This document shows, one piece after another, positions 8,335 through 16,570 of a DNA stretch of 64,000 nucleotides (its first letter is position 1; each line of letters begins with the position of its first letter). Below the pieces are notes generated by a model that was not told where the DNA came from, did no database searches, and worked only from the letters and a program-made list of their open reading frames with translations. The DNA comes from Acetobacter lambici (GTDB lineage: Bacteria; Pseudomonadota; Alphaproteobacteria; Acetobacterales; Acetobacteraceae): assembly GCF_011516885.1 (NCBI RefSeq), contig NZ_WOTD01000001.1, positions 124,001 through 188,000 of the forward strand, given 5' to 3'. A program made the position numbers and the translations under genes.

Positions 8335-9249
8335 ATGGCTGGCAGCTTGGCAAAAAGCATGGATACGCGCACATCTGCTTTTATGGATACACCTGTTATT
8401 TTTGACCGCAAAGCCGTCAGACTGCACCGGGACCGTGCCGCACATATGCAGGACGGCATTATGCCCGTGCTGGATATTACAACCGATCTGCTGCTCGACC
8501 GGCTGGATGACATGGTGCGACCTTTTTCCACGGCACTGGACATAGGCGGGCGCGGTGTAACCAGCCAGCGGCTTGCCGCGCGCGGCATACACACAATCAG
8601 CATGGACCTCTCTGCCAGACTGGTCGCCCGCTCCAATGGACTGCGTGTCTGCGCGGATGAAGAATGGCTGCCTTTTGCACCACAGAGTTTTGATCTGGTC
8701 ATTGCCAACCTGTCCCTGCACTGGGTGAATGATCTGCCGGGCGTGTTCAGCCAGATCAGGCATGTTCTCCAACCAGATGGGCTATTTTTGGCCAGCATGC
8801 CCATCCTACCAACATTGCGCCCCCTGCGCACGGCACTGGAAGCGGCAGAACTGGCATTGTGCGATGGGGTATCCCCCCGTGTATCGCCTTTTCCCACACA
8901 GCAAAGCTGTGCGCAGCTTATGCAGCGTGCCGGGTTTGCCCTGCCGGTTATTGATACCGAACAACTGGACCTACGCTACCGTTCGCTCCGTGCACTCATG
9001 GCCGACCTACGTGCGGCGGGTGAAACAAATGCCCTGATACAGCGCACACGCACCCCACCGCCGTGCATGATATTCCCCGCAGCGGCAGCAGAACTGGAAA
9101 AGCCCGGAGCAGACAGTTTTGCCATGCCCCTGCATATGGCGGTCCTGTCCGGCTGGGCCCCTGCCCCAACCCAGCCCGTGCCTTTGCAGCCCGGGCAGTT
9201 CGAGCATTCCCTACATGACGCTTTAAACCAGCAGACCCCACCCAGCTAA
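8335..9249 (+). CDS. SAM-dependent methyltransferase, NDUFAF5/BioC-like
   Basis: The 304-residue protein has a class I methyltransferase fold: HRDRAAHMQDG near the N-terminus, motif I in the variant form ALDIGGRGVTSQRLA, then DEEWLPFAPQSFDLVIANLS and LHWVNDLPGVFSQIRHVLQP. The order and the LHWVND block resemble the alphaproteobacterial and mitochondrial NDUFAF5 (C20orf7) group; the human member hydroxylates an arginine of complex I, so methyl transfer should not be assumed. It is divergent from comF, the usual alphaproteobacterial neighbourhood. The start at 8335 is the first ATG; in-frame ATGs at 8359 and 8383 are possible. The true bioC is at 35.7-37.1 kb, so this is not the biotin enzyme. 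Confidence 0.8.
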   Translation: MAGSLAKSMDTRTSAFMDTPVIFDRKAVRLHRDRAAHMQDGIMPVLDITTDLLLDRLDDMVRPFSTALDIGGRGVTSQRLAARGIHTISMDLSARLVARSNGLRVCADEEWLPFAPQSFDLVIANLSLHWVNDLPGVFSQIRHVLQPDGLFLASMPILPTLRPLRTALEAAELALCDGVSPRVSPFPTQQSCAQLMQRAGFALPVIDTEQLDLRYRSLRALMADLRAAGETNALIQRTRTPPPCMIFPAAAAELEKPGADSFAMPLHMAVLSGWAPAPTQPVPLQPGQFEHSLHDALNQQTPPS

Positions 9250-9281
9250 CCACTAGCTCCATTGCCCGCACAGGCGCGTGC

Positions 9282-10298
9282 TCAGCCGCCAGTAACGCTC
9301 ATATGCCTTTGCGGGCCGGATACAGCGCCTGTCTGCGCATCGAGCAAAAAGTCATGGCCTGTGGGTTTGCGGGCTATGGCCTGCTGTATGGCAACCTCCA
9401 GCGCCGCATCCGTTGCTCCCCCGCGCATAAGGTGACGCAGGTCCACACCCTCTTCCTGCCCAAGGCAGGTATAAAGCTGCCCGGTGCAGGAAAGGCGGAC
9501 ACGGTTACAACTCGCGCAGAAATTATGGCTCATGGGGGTAATAAACCCCAGCCGCCGCCCTGTTTGCGCCACACGCACATAGCGCGCGGGGCCGCCGGTC
9601 TGGTAGGTCAGGGGCTCAAACGTCCAGCGTTGGGATAAATTACGCCTGACAGCATCGAGCGAAAGATACTGCGCCGTGCGGTCCTCGCCCGTTTCCCCCA
9701 TGGGCATTGTCTCGATCAGGCAAAGGTCCGCGCCAATTTCCCCGCACCATGCCAGCAGCGCGTCAAACTCATCATCATTCACGCCCGCCATGGCCACGGT
9801 GTTTATACGCACGGCAAGCCCTTGGGCACGGGCGGCCCGAATACCTTCCAACGTTGCGGCAAGCCTGCCCCTGCGGGTCAGTTTGGCAAAACGTTGTTCA
9901 TCCAGAGAATCCAGGCTGACATTCACACGCCTGACCCCGGCCTGCGCCAGAATGGGCGCATAATGCGCCAACTGGCTGCCATTGGTGGTCAGTGTCAGCT
10001 CATCCAGCCTGCCAGACTGCTCGGGCTGGCGCAGCCATGACCCCAGTTCCTTGAAGAAAAAACCAATATCGCGCCGCACAAGTGGTTCACCACCCGTAAT
10101 GCGCAACCTGCGCACACCATGATGCACAAATACCCGGCTCAGGCGCAGTAGTTCCTCAAAGTCCAGCACATCCGCCCGTGGTAAAAACGACATCTGTTCG
10201 GACATGCAGTACACACACCGCATGTCACACCGGTCAGTTACGGAAAGACGAAGGTAGGATATCCGCCTTCCGGCGGGGTCCGTTAAAGAGGACAACAT
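9282..10298 (-). CDS. moaA: GTP 3',8-cyclase (molybdenum cofactor biosynthesis)
   Basis: MoaA is a radical-SAM enzyme that converts GTP to 3',8-cyclo-GTP, the first step of molybdopterin synthesis. The 338-residue product has the N-terminal cluster motif RCDMRCVYCM (Cys24, 28, 31), the SAM-binding RITGGEPLVRRD, and a second C-terminal 4Fe-4S motif HNFCASCNRVRLSCTG. The C-terminal residues end in GG-type sequence (SVTGG), important for MoaA-MoaC function in known members. The start MLSSLTDPAGRR fits the family. It stands alone here; moaC is not in the window, while moeA (33.7 kb) and moaD/moaE (40.3-41.1 kb) are elsewhere. Confidence 0.96.
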   Translation of the reverse strand: MLSSLTDPAGRRISYLRLSVTDRCDMRCVYCMSEQMSFLPRADVLDFEELLRLSRVFVHHGVRRLRITGGEPLVRRDIGFFFKELGSWLRQPEQSGRLDELTLTTNGSQLAHYAPILAQAGVRRVNVSLDSLDEQRFAKLTRRGRLAATLEGIRAARAQGLAVRINTVAMAGVNDDEFDALLAWCGEIGADLCLIETMPMGETGEDRTAQYLSLDAVRRNLSQRWTFEPLTYQTGGPARYVRVAQTGRRLGFITPMSHNFCASCNRVRLSCTGQLYTCLGQEEGVDLRHLMRGGATDAALEVAIQQAIARKPTGHDFLLDAQTGAVSGPQRHMSVTGG

Positions 10299-10379
10299 AG
10301 GTACACTTTATATCAGAAACCTCTGCGGCATTAAATGCAAAAGAGCACCCCGGCACTGAGGAAACAACACCCAGCCCTG

Positions 10380-10416
10380 CAAATAAACATACGGCCCGCT
10401 TTAAGCGGGCCGTATG
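10380..10416 (-). terminator. Rho-independent terminator after galU-pgm
   Basis: A perfect 12-bp stem CATACGGCCCGC / GCGGGCCGTATG (10388-10399 and 10405-10416) with a 5-base loop lies 26 bp behind the phosphoglucomutase stop. On the minus strand it is followed by TTTATTTG, so it is a good intrinsic terminator. Confidence 0.85.
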
Positions 10417-10442
10417 CAGCAGACAAGCTGAAAAACTGGATA

Positions 10443-11852
10443 TTAGTGTCCGGCGTTGTTGCCCGAAAAATCTGGCCGGGCCAGACCGGACTGTTCAAGC
10501 TGCTCCACCAGAGCACTCTTCAGCCGTTCCAGACCGGCATCATCCCGCCCTTCGGCCCGTGCGACCAGCACGGCCTGCGTGTTGGATGCGCGCAAAAGCC
10601 ACCAGCCGTCGGTGGTGTTGACGCGCACACCGTCAATTTCGGACACATCCGCACCAGCCTTGCGCAGGCGTTCGGCCACTTCCTCAATAACCTTGAACTT
10701 GCGATGGTCATCACAGTCAAAGCGTACTTCGGGGGTGGAAAGCGTTGCAGGCAGCGCCTCGCGGAAAGCGGCCAGCGATTCATGCGACCGTGCAACAATA
10801 CCGAGCACACGCACACCGGCGTAGAGGGCATCATCAAACCCGTACCACTTATCGGCAAAGAAGATATGGCCCGACATTTCCCCCGCCAGCGGGGAACCGG
10901 TTTCCGCCATTTTGGATTTGATGAGCGAATGCCCCGTCCGCCACATAAGCGGTTTGCCACCAGCACGCCCTACCTCGTCAAACAGCACCTGACTGGCTTT
11001 GACATCGGCAATAATGGTCGCCCCGGAATGGCTTTTAAGCACGTCCCGCGCCAGCAGGACCAGAGTCTGGTCGCCCCACAGGATTTCGCCCTTATTGTCC
11101 ACAAGGCCAATCCGGTCGGCATCCCCATCAAAGGCAATACCGAGGTCGGCGTGGTTGTCCTTGACTGCGGCAATAAGCTGCTCAAGATTTTTGGCGACCG
11201 TTGGATCGGGGTGGTGGGCCGGGAATGTGCCATCAATCTCGGCATTGAGCACAATGTGTTCACCCGGCAGCACCGCCACCATTTTTTCCAGCACTTCGCC
11301 AGCGGAACTGTTGCCGTTATCCCAGACGATCTTGAGCTTGCGCGTGCCGCCGTCATAATCCTTTACAAGACGTTTGACGTATTCATCCCGCACATCAATC
11401 GTGCGCACGCTCCCCTGCTCTGCCGCAACCACATTCCCCTTGGCGGACAGATCCCCCAGTTCACGAATCTGGGCGCCAAAGAACGGCTTGCCAGCCAGCA
11501 TCATTTTAAAGCCATTGTAGTCGGGCGGGTTGTGGCTACCCGTCACCATAATGGCCCCGTCCGCATTCAGCGTTGCCGATGCGTAATACAGCATGGGGGT
11601 CGGCCCGCGCCCAACGCGCGTCACGTCCAGACCGCATTCCAGAGCACCTTTTACAAGGGCTTCTTCCAGCATAGGGGAGGACAGACGGCCATCGTAACCC
11701 ACAACCAGCGTTTTACCGCCATTGCGGCGTACAAGACTGCCAAATGTGCGGCCGATGGCAAACGCATCTTTCGCACTCAGGGTTTTACCAACAATGCCGC
11801 GAATATCGTATTCCCGCAGGCTTGTGGCATCAAAGTCATGAGCGAACGACAT
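10443..11852 (-). CDS. Phosphomannomutase/phosphoglucomutase
   Basis: This enzyme interconverts hexose 1- and 6-phosphates, feeding sugar nucleotides for polysaccharide and lipopolysaccharide synthesis. The 469-residue product belongs to the alpha-D-phosphohexomutase superfamily: ATSLREYDIRGIVGKTLS at the N-terminus, the phosphoserine loop MVTGSHNPPDYNGFK, the metal loop GIAFDGDADRIG, the sugar-binding GEMSGHIFFADKWYG and a C-terminal domain ending RAEGRDDAG. This AlgC/PgmG type usually uses both mannose and glucose phosphates. Its start shares the A of TAATG with the galU stop, so translation is coupled. Symbol left blank since algC, manB and pgmG are all used. Confidence 0.93.
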   Translation of the reverse strand: MSFAHDFDATSLREYDIRGIVGKTLSAKDAFAIGRTFGSLVRRNGGKTLVVGYDGRLSSPMLEEALVKGALECGLDVTRVGRGPTPMLYYASATLNADGAIMVTGSHNPPDYNGFKMMLAGKPFFGAQIRELGDLSAKGNVVAAEQGSVRTIDVRDEYVKRLVKDYDGGTRKLKIVWDNGNSSAGEVLEKMVAVLPGEHIVLNAEIDGTFPAHHPDPTVAKNLEQLIAAVKDNHADLGIAFDGDADRIGLVDNKGEILWGDQTLVLLARDVLKSHSGATIIADVKASQVLFDEVGRAGGKPLMWRTGHSLIKSKMAETGSPLAGEMSGHIFFADKWYGFDDALYAGVRVLGIVARSHESLAAFREALPATLSTPEVRFDCDDHRKFKVIEEVAERLRKAGADVSEIDGVRVNTTDGWWLLRASNTQAVLVARAEGRDDAGLERLKSALVEQLEQSGLARPDFSGNNAGH

Positions 11853-12736
11853 TAATTCTGTCCTTCGTATTTTTTAAGGAATTCGCGCACACCATCAGCC
11901 AGTTCGGGCCGTTCCAGCGCAAAAGCGATCTGTGCTTCAAGGAAGCCGAGCTTGTTGCCGCAATCGTAGCGAACGCCTTCATACCGCAAACCAAAGAACG
12001 GAACGTGACCAATGGTTTTGGCCATGGCATCCGTCAACTGCACTTCGCCCCCAGCACCTTTTTCCAGCTTGGCGAGATGCGGCATGACATCGGGCGTGAG
12101 AATATAACGCCCGATAATGGACAGGTTGGACGGTGCATCTTCAGGTTTAGGTTTTTCAACCAGCCCCTTCACTTCCACAAGGCGGCCATCGTCCTTGCCG
12201 GTGTCCAGAATACCGTAGCGGTTGGTGTGTTCACGCGGCACTTCGGACACGGCCACCACATTGCCGCCAGTTTCGTAATAAGCGTCGGCCAGTTGCTTCA
12301 GGCAGCCTTTTTTGGACATCACCATGTCGTCAGGCAGCAGAATGGCAAACGGGTCATCCCCGATAAAGGAACGGGCGCACCAGATGGCATGCCCAAGCCC
12401 AAGCGGTTCCTGCTGACGCACGGCAATAAGGGAGCCAGCCTGAATGCTGCTGGGTTCCAGCGCTTCCAGACAATCTACCTTGTTGCGTTCCTTGAGCGTG
12501 CTTTCCAGCTCATAGGCGATATCGAAATAATCAATCAGGGAATCTTTGCCACGGCCGGTAATCAGGCAGAATTCCTCAATACCCGCGGCTCGTGCTTCAT
12601 CTATGGCGTATTGAATAAGGGGTTTATCCACGACCGGCAGCATTTCTTTTGGCATGGCCTTGGTGGCAGGCAGAAAGCGCGTTCCCAGCCCCGCAACTGG
12701 CAGGACTGCTTTACGTAAAGGCTTGGGATTGGACAC
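11852..12736 (-). CDS. galU: UTP-glucose-1-phosphate uridylyltransferase
   Basis: GalU makes UDP-glucose from UTP and glucose 1-phosphate. The 294-residue product shows the nucleotidyltransferase signature GLGTRFLPATKAMPKEMLPV, VDKPLIQYAID, and the central GLGHAIWCARSFIGDDPFAI with LLPDDMVMSKK. Length is normal. It directly precedes the phosphohexomutase with a TAATG junction, so glucose 6-phosphate to UDP-glucose is encoded in one transcript. In acetic acid bacteria this supplies cellulose, acetan-type or capsular polysaccharide synthesis; no such synthase is in the window. The upstream region to tRNA-Leu is about 320 bp and non-coding. Confidence 0.97.
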   Translation of the reverse strand: MSNPKPLRKAVLPVAGLGTRFLPATKAMPKEMLPVVDKPLIQYAIDEARAAGIEEFCLITGRGKDSLIDYFDIAYELESTLKERNKVDCLEALEPSSIQAGSLIAVRQQEPLGLGHAIWCARSFIGDDPFAILLPDDMVMSKKGCLKQLADAYYETGGNVVAVSEVPREHTNRYGILDTGKDDGRLVEVKGLVEKPKPEDAPSNLSIIGRYILTPDVMPHLAKLEKGAGGEVQLTDAMAKTIGHVPFFGLRYEGVRYDCGNKLGFLEAQIAFALERPELADGVREFLKKYEGQN

Positions 12737-12992
12737 GAATATAACACCTTTAAATCAAGTTAAACCTAAGACCATCCGAACCGGCTTGTCCAAAAACACG
12801 AGGTTATCGGCCCCAGTGTCCAACCAGTGTCGGAAAAAGATCAAGGCTGCCAACAGTGTGCCTTGTATCTCTGGCCGACTGGCATGGCCTTTTTTACATA
12901 ACTGCAACCATGCTTCTACACTGCAACAAACAGCAAAAGAACGGCGCGAATATGACAAATCCCGCTCAATTTGCAGAAAAATGCACGCAAAC
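12737..12992. other. Non-coding stretch between galU and the tRNA-Leu terminator
   Basis: Together with the terminator this leaves roughly 320 bp without a gene. It must hold the galU promoter, reading leftwards, but I cannot place convincing -35/-10 boxes. The short open frames here have no recognisable protein character and no start context. I see no repeat or RNA signature beyond two copies of CTGCAAC about 20 bases apart. Confidence 0.5.
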
Positions 12993-13028
12993 GAAAAAAA
13001 CGGCTCAAGGCGTCAGCCTTTTGCCGTT
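12993..13028 (-). terminator. Rho-independent terminator of tRNA-Leu
   Basis: On the minus strand, about 30 bases after the tRNA, AACGGC...GCCGTT encloses an inner AGGC/GCCT pairing and is followed by seven T residues. This is a strong intrinsic terminator for the tRNA transcript. Confidence 0.88.
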
Positions 13029-13058
13029 CATAACGTCAAATTTTGTCATGAAAAAATT

Positions 13059-13145
13059 TGGTGCGGTCGAGAAGACTCGAACTTCCACGAGGTTTACCCC
13101 CACAAGCACCTCAAGCTTGCGCGTCTACCATTCCGCCACGACCGC
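13059..13145 (-). tRNA. tRNA-Leu(GAG)
   Basis: The minus strand folds as a class II tRNA of 87 nt including an encoded CCA end. The acceptor stem is GCGGTCG / CGACCGC. The anticodon arm CAAGC-TTGAGGT-GCTTG gives anticodon GAG, read as leucine (CUC/CUU codons). A long variable arm (about TGTGGGGGTAAACCTCGT) precedes the T-arm with GTTCGAGTC. The long arm and anticodon agree on leucine. It is followed by its own terminator. Confidence 0.97.
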
Positions 13146-13219
13146 ACGTGACAAACGGTATCAAAAAAGGCGATACCGTGTGATACGAAGCCCTATAACC
13201 GAACCATAAGCAGGCGGCA

Positions 13220-13930
13220 ATGACCAAAGAACAAATTTTATGGGAAATAAGCAAAAAACTGGTGCCCTACCCAGCCGCCCTGAGCAGAATGGAGCAGATA
13301 GCCAAGGCCATACGGGCGGGCGAGGCAGCCGAACGTGTATGGCTGCTTGAACACCCTCCTCTGTACACATCGGGCACATCGGCCAAGGCGGAGGACCTGT
13401 TCAACCCATCAGGCTACCCCACATACCATGCAGGCCGGGGCGGACAGTGGACCTACCACGGGCCGGGGCAACGCACGGCCTATGCCATGCTGGACCTCCA
13501 GCGCCCTCACGGCAACGTACCCGCACGTGACCTGCGGGCTTATGTGCAGGCTCTGGAAGCGTGGATTATTACCGCACTCGCCAGCTTTGGTCTCCGTGGC
13601 GAGGTGCGCGAAGGCCGCGTGGGAGTATGGGTGGTCAACCCACAGACCGGGGGGGAGGAAAAAATCGCAGCCATTGGCGTACGCGTTTCGCGCTGGGTCA
13701 GCTGGCACGGCGTTGCGATCAATCTGGCCCCAGCCCTACCGGACTTTGAGGGCATTGTTCCGTGCGGCATCCGTGAATATGGCGTGACCAGTTTTGAAAA
13801 ACTGGGAATCAAAGCCAGCATGCAAGATCTGGACCTTGCGCTGGAATCCGCATGGCGCACTGTGTTCGGCAGCACGCCATCCGTCCTTAGCCCTGTGGAA
13901 CTTACGCAGGGTCCAGTCGAATTTGCGTAA
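13220..13930 (+). CDS. lipB: Octanoyl-[ACP]:protein N-octanoyltransferase
   Basis: LipB moves octanoate from acyl carrier protein to lipoyl domains, the first step of lipoate cofactor assembly. The 236-residue product shows [17 protein letters not shown], the signature [36 protein letters not shown] (catalytic-Lys region reads as KIAAIGVR) and the ending block [13 protein letters not shown] with its catalytic-type cysteine. The ATG at 13220 has a purine-rich upstream site. It converges with the LolA-like gene, and the two overlap by about 29 bp at their 3' ends. Confidence 0.96.
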   Translation: MTKEQILWEISKKLVPYPAALSRMEQIAKAIRAGEAAERVWLLEHPPLYTSGTSAKAEDLFNPSGYPTYHAGRGGQWTYHGPGQRTAYAMLDLQRPHGNVPARDLRAYVQALEAWIITALASFGLRGEVREGRVGVWVVNPQTGGEEKIAAIGVRVSRWVSWHGVAINLAPALPDFEGIVPCGIREYGVTSFEKLGIKASMQDLDLALESAWRTVFGSTPSVLSPVELTQGPVEFA

Positions 13931-14468
13931 GTTTGCGCTCCGCATCCAGAATGCGCACATCATACAGGCTTAATACACCTCGCTCATCCCTGAAACGGAG
14001 CGTGATCAGCCCTTGAGAAGGGTTATCCGCTCTGGTCAGAGAAATCTGGACAAGGCCCGGTGGCTGCTGAACATCCGTTACCATAACCGGGCCAGACAGC
14101 CGCACAGGGTTGCCCAGCAGCAGCCCCAGCGGGCTATGACCCAACCCGATATGGGTTTCCGAACCATTCCGCGCATCTGTAAACACGGCTGAACGCCCGG
14201 ATGCCTTCAGCTCCATATCGTGCGGCGCGGTAAAGCGCATGTCCAGATAACCCGGTCGATAGGTAATCAGCCCGTTACCACTCGCTCCATTGGGCCATAT
14301 CTGCGTAAACGGCGCATCCTGTAGATTGACCGTGCGAAAATAGGATTCCACCCGGTTAACCGTGGCACTCTGCGGCCTGCCTGCCCCCTGTTGCGTGGTG
14401 GCACAGGCTGCAAGGAACAGGGGCGCCAGAGCAAACAGGCCGCGGCGGCTGAATGCCCTCCCACTCAT
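13902..14468 (-). CDS. LolA-like lipoprotein-sorting family protein with a lipobox
   Basis: The 188-residue protein has an N-terminal Arg-rich segment, a hydrophobic core and a lipobox L19-A-A-C22 ([13 protein letters not shown]), so it is probably itself a lipoprotein. The mature part looks like Lol[19 protein letters not shown], then [17 protein letters not shown], the hydrophobic lid-like [12 protein letters not shown] and [20 protein letters not shown]. LolA carries lipoproteins across the periplasm and is normally soluble, so the lipobox is odd; LolB-like or divergent LolA roles are possible. The start codon overlaps the bolA stop by 4 bases (ATGA), so the two are coupled. The 3' end overlaps lipB. 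Confidence 0.8.
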   Translation of the reverse strand: MSGRAFSRRGLFALAPLFLAACATTQQGAGRPQSATVNRVESYFRTVNLQDAPFTQIWPNGASGNGLITYRPGYLDMRFTAPHDMELKASGRSAVFTDARNGSETHIGLGHSPLGLLLGNPVRLSGPVMVTDVQQPPGLVQISLTRADNPSQGLITLRFRDERGVLSLYDVRILDAERKLTQIRLDPA

Positions 14469-14803
14469 GGAGCGGCCTCTTCTTCCGCCGGGGTGCGCAG
14501 GGTCAAGGCCAGAGCGTGCAGACCATCGGCCAGTTCGGGGGCAAGCAGGTCATGCACCTTGCGCGAACGTGCCACGCGACTCATGCCCTCAAAAACAGGG
14601 GAGACGATGTAAAGGCGGAAGTGGGTTTCCGTCGCACCCGCATTGGGGCCGCGTGTCTGCTCCACGTGGTGGGCATGGCGGTGGCTCTCGTCCTGTATGT
14701 CCAGTCTGGTGGGAAAAAGCGCTGTTTCCAGCACTTTGCGTGCCCGCTGGGCACGTGTTGCCCCCGACGCTGAACAGGATGCGGAGTCTGAAAGACTGGT
14801 CAT
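14465..14803 (-). CDS. bolA: BolA family protein
   Basis: BolA proteins pair with monothiol glutaredoxins to bind or hand over Fe-S clusters and affect cell shape under stress. The 112-residue product has KVLETALFPTRLDIQDESHR, the HFRLYIVSPVFEGMSRVARS block with the conserved R-x-x-x-V helix, and LADGLHALALTLRTPAE. The start at 14803 leaves a short extra N-terminus (MTSLSDSASCSASG). The much longer open frame to 15433 is antisense to the J-domain gene. It is divergent from the J-domain/cobS/cobT genes across about 50 bp, a layout common in alphaproteobacteria. Confidence 0.93.
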   Translation of the reverse strand: MTSLSDSASCSASGATRAQRARKVLETALFPTRLDIQDESHRHAHHVEQTRGPNAGATETHFRLYIVSPVFEGMSRVARSRKVHDLLAPELADGLHALALTLRTPAEEEAAP

Positions 14804-14854
14804 ATGGCAACTCACCTCTTGCGACCAAAGCATTTGCAACGCAAATAACGATGA

Positions 14855-15466
14855 ATGATGAAGCGAAGGAACACCCGTCCCCGCGCGTTTGATCCCGATC
14901 CTAACGCGCCGCAGCGCTGCTGCGACATGCCGGACTGCACAAGTCCGGCAGGATACCGCGCGCCTCGCTCCCGCGATAGCCTGAACCAGTATTATTGGTT
15001 CTGCCTTGAGCATGTGCGTGAATATAATGCGCGGTGGGACTATTACAAAGGCATGTCCCCCGGCCAGATTGAAGCCCATCTGCGGGCTGATGTAAGCTGG
15101 GACCGGCCCACATGGACGTTCGGGCAAGGCCCGGGGCCGGGCAAACGCACCATGCCCAATGAAGAGGATATTCTGGACCCGCTGGACATACTGGGCCAGA
15201 ACCGCCGCGCCCGCGCCGATCGGGCCCGCGCGCAGGCGGAACCGCGCATTCCTGCCCATCTGCGTGAACCACTGGCCATTCTGGGGCTGGACTGGCCAGT
15301 GACACTGGCAGACGCCAAGACGCATTACCGCGCCCTTGCCCGCAAGCACCACCCGGACACCAATCAGGGTGACCTTGCGGCGGAGGAACGTCTGAAAAAG
15401 ATCAACGTTGCTTTCACCATTGTGAAGGCACATCTGCAGACGGAAGAACTCGAAAAAGCAGGCTGA
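14855..15466 (+). CDS. C-terminal J-domain (DnaJ-like) protein
   Basis: The 203-residue protein has its J domain at the C-terminus (about residues 138-200): [36 protein letters not shown] with the HPD tripeptide near residue 165, and [18 protein letters not shown]. The N-terminal half is charged and contains a Cys-rich patch ([16 protein letters not shown]) and [20 protein letters not shown]. It should stimulate an Hsp70 ATPase; no G/F or zinc-finger regions of full DnaJ are present. Two adjacent ATGs (14855, 14858) could start it. It is followed 67 bp later by cobS and then cobT. Confidence 0.9.
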   Translation: MMKRRNTRPRAFDPDPNAPQRCCDMPDCTSPAGYRAPRSRDSLNQYYWFCLEHVREYNARWDYYKGMSPGQIEAHLRADVSWDRPTWTFGQGPGPGKRTMPNEEDILDPLDILGQNRRARADRARAQAEPRIPAHLREPLAILGLDWPVTLADAKTHYRALARKHHPDTNQGDLAAEERLKKINVAFTIVKAHLQTEELEKAG

Positions 15467-15533
15467 TCCTGTATCCTGCTCCGGCTCACCCCGCCGGTTT
15501 TATGTTGAACCCCTTACGATCAGACGGATAATC

Positions 15534-16541
15534 ATGACGGATACCAGCCCCCAGACAGCAGCTCTTGATCTTCCGCCCATTTCGGCGGTTTCCGTGCCGG
15601 ATGTGGAAGTCTGCGTCCGTGATGTGTTCGGGATCGATTCCGACATGACGGTTCCCGCCTTTTCGCTCCGGACCGAGCATGTTCCCCCGATTGATACGGC
15701 CTACCTGTTTGACCACGACACAACTCTGGCCATTCTGGCTGGCTTTGCATTTAACCGCCGCGTTATGGTGCAGGGCTTCCACGGCACAGGCAAATCCTCC
15801 CATGTGGAACAGATTGCCGCCCGCCTGAACTGGCCTTGTATCCGCATCAATCTGGACAGCCACGTCTCGCGCATAGATCTGGTGGGCAAGGACGCCATTG
15901 TGGTCAAGGACGGCCAGCAGATCACCGAGTTTCAGGAAGGGCTGTTACCGTGGTGCCTGCAGCGCCCCTGCGCGCTGGTGTTTGATGAATACGATGCCGG
16001 CCGCCCGGATGTAATGTTCGTGATCCAGCGTATTCTGGAAGTGGAGGGCAAGCTGACCCTGCTCGACCAGAACCGCGTGATCACCCCCAACCCGTGGTTC
16101 CGCCTGTTTTCCACCGCCAACACAGTCGGTCTGGGGGATACAACGGGCCTGTACCACGGCACCCAGCAGATCAATCAGGGGCAGATGGACCGCTGGAACA
16201 TTGTGACCTCGCTCAACTACCTGCCCCACAAGCAGGAAGTTGGCATTGTCTGCTCCCGTCTGGGCATTGCGGAGGATGACAAGGCCGGGCGTGAAAAAAT
16301 TGACAATATGGTCGCACTTGCCGGGCTTACGCGCGCCGGGTTCATGGCGGGGGATCTGTCCACGGTCATGTCGCCCCGCTCGGTTATTGCCTGGGCGGAA
16401 AACGAGCGTATTTTCAAGGATCTGGCCTTTGCCTTCCGCGTCACATTCCTCAACAAATGTGATGAGGCCGAGCGTGGCATGGTGGCGGAGTATTACCAGC
16501 GCTGCTTCAACAGCAGCCCCCTGCCCAAACGCTCTACCTGA
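15534..16541 (+). CDS. cobS: CobS-type AAA+ ATPase (MoxR-like; cobaltochelatase subunit family)
   Basis: CobS is the AAA+ subunit of the aerobic cobaltochelatase CobNST. The 335-residue product has Walker [10 protein letters not shown] (residues 81-89), Walker [14 protein letters not shown], the sensor [20 protein letters not shown] and arginine-rich C-terminal helices. Length matches CobS. It lies 29 bp before cobT. The corrin-inserting subunit CobN and other cobalamin genes are not here, and this pair is found beside a J-domain gene and bolA in many alphaproteobacteria, so a more general remodelling role with the VWA partner is possible. Confidence 0.92.
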   Translation: MTDTSPQTAALDLPPISAVSVPDVEVCVRDVFGIDSDMTVPAFSLRTEHVPPIDTAYLFDHDTTLAILAGFAFNRRVMVQGFHGTGKSSHVEQIAARLNWPCIRINLDSHVSRIDLVGKDAIVVKDGQQITEFQEGLLPWCLQRPCALVFDEYDAGRPDVMFVIQRILEVEGKLTLLDQNRVITPNPWFRLFSTANTVGLGDTTGLYHGTQQINQGQMDRWNIVTSLNYLPHKQEVGIVCSRLGIAEDDKAGREKIDNMVALAGLTRAGFMAGDLSTVMSPRSVIAWAENERIFKDLAFAFRVTFLNKCDEAERGMVAEYYQRCFNSSPLPKRST

Positions 16542-16570
16542 AAAAATAAAACAGACTGACAGGGGGCGTT

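Noticed and set aside
10335-11855. 506-codon plus-strand open frame opposite the phosphohexomutase
   Set aside because: Shadow frame with no recognisable motif; it also runs through the terminator hairpin at 10.4 kb.
12856-13209. 117-codon plus-strand open frame across tRNA-Leu
   Set aside because: It is read through the tRNA and contains the well-known spurious peptide (GAVEKTRTSTRFTP) that arises from reverse-reading tRNA-Leu genes.
14804-15433. Long N-terminal extension of bolA (to 15433)
   Set aside because: The extra region is antisense to the J-domain gene and unlike BolA; the family start is at 14803.
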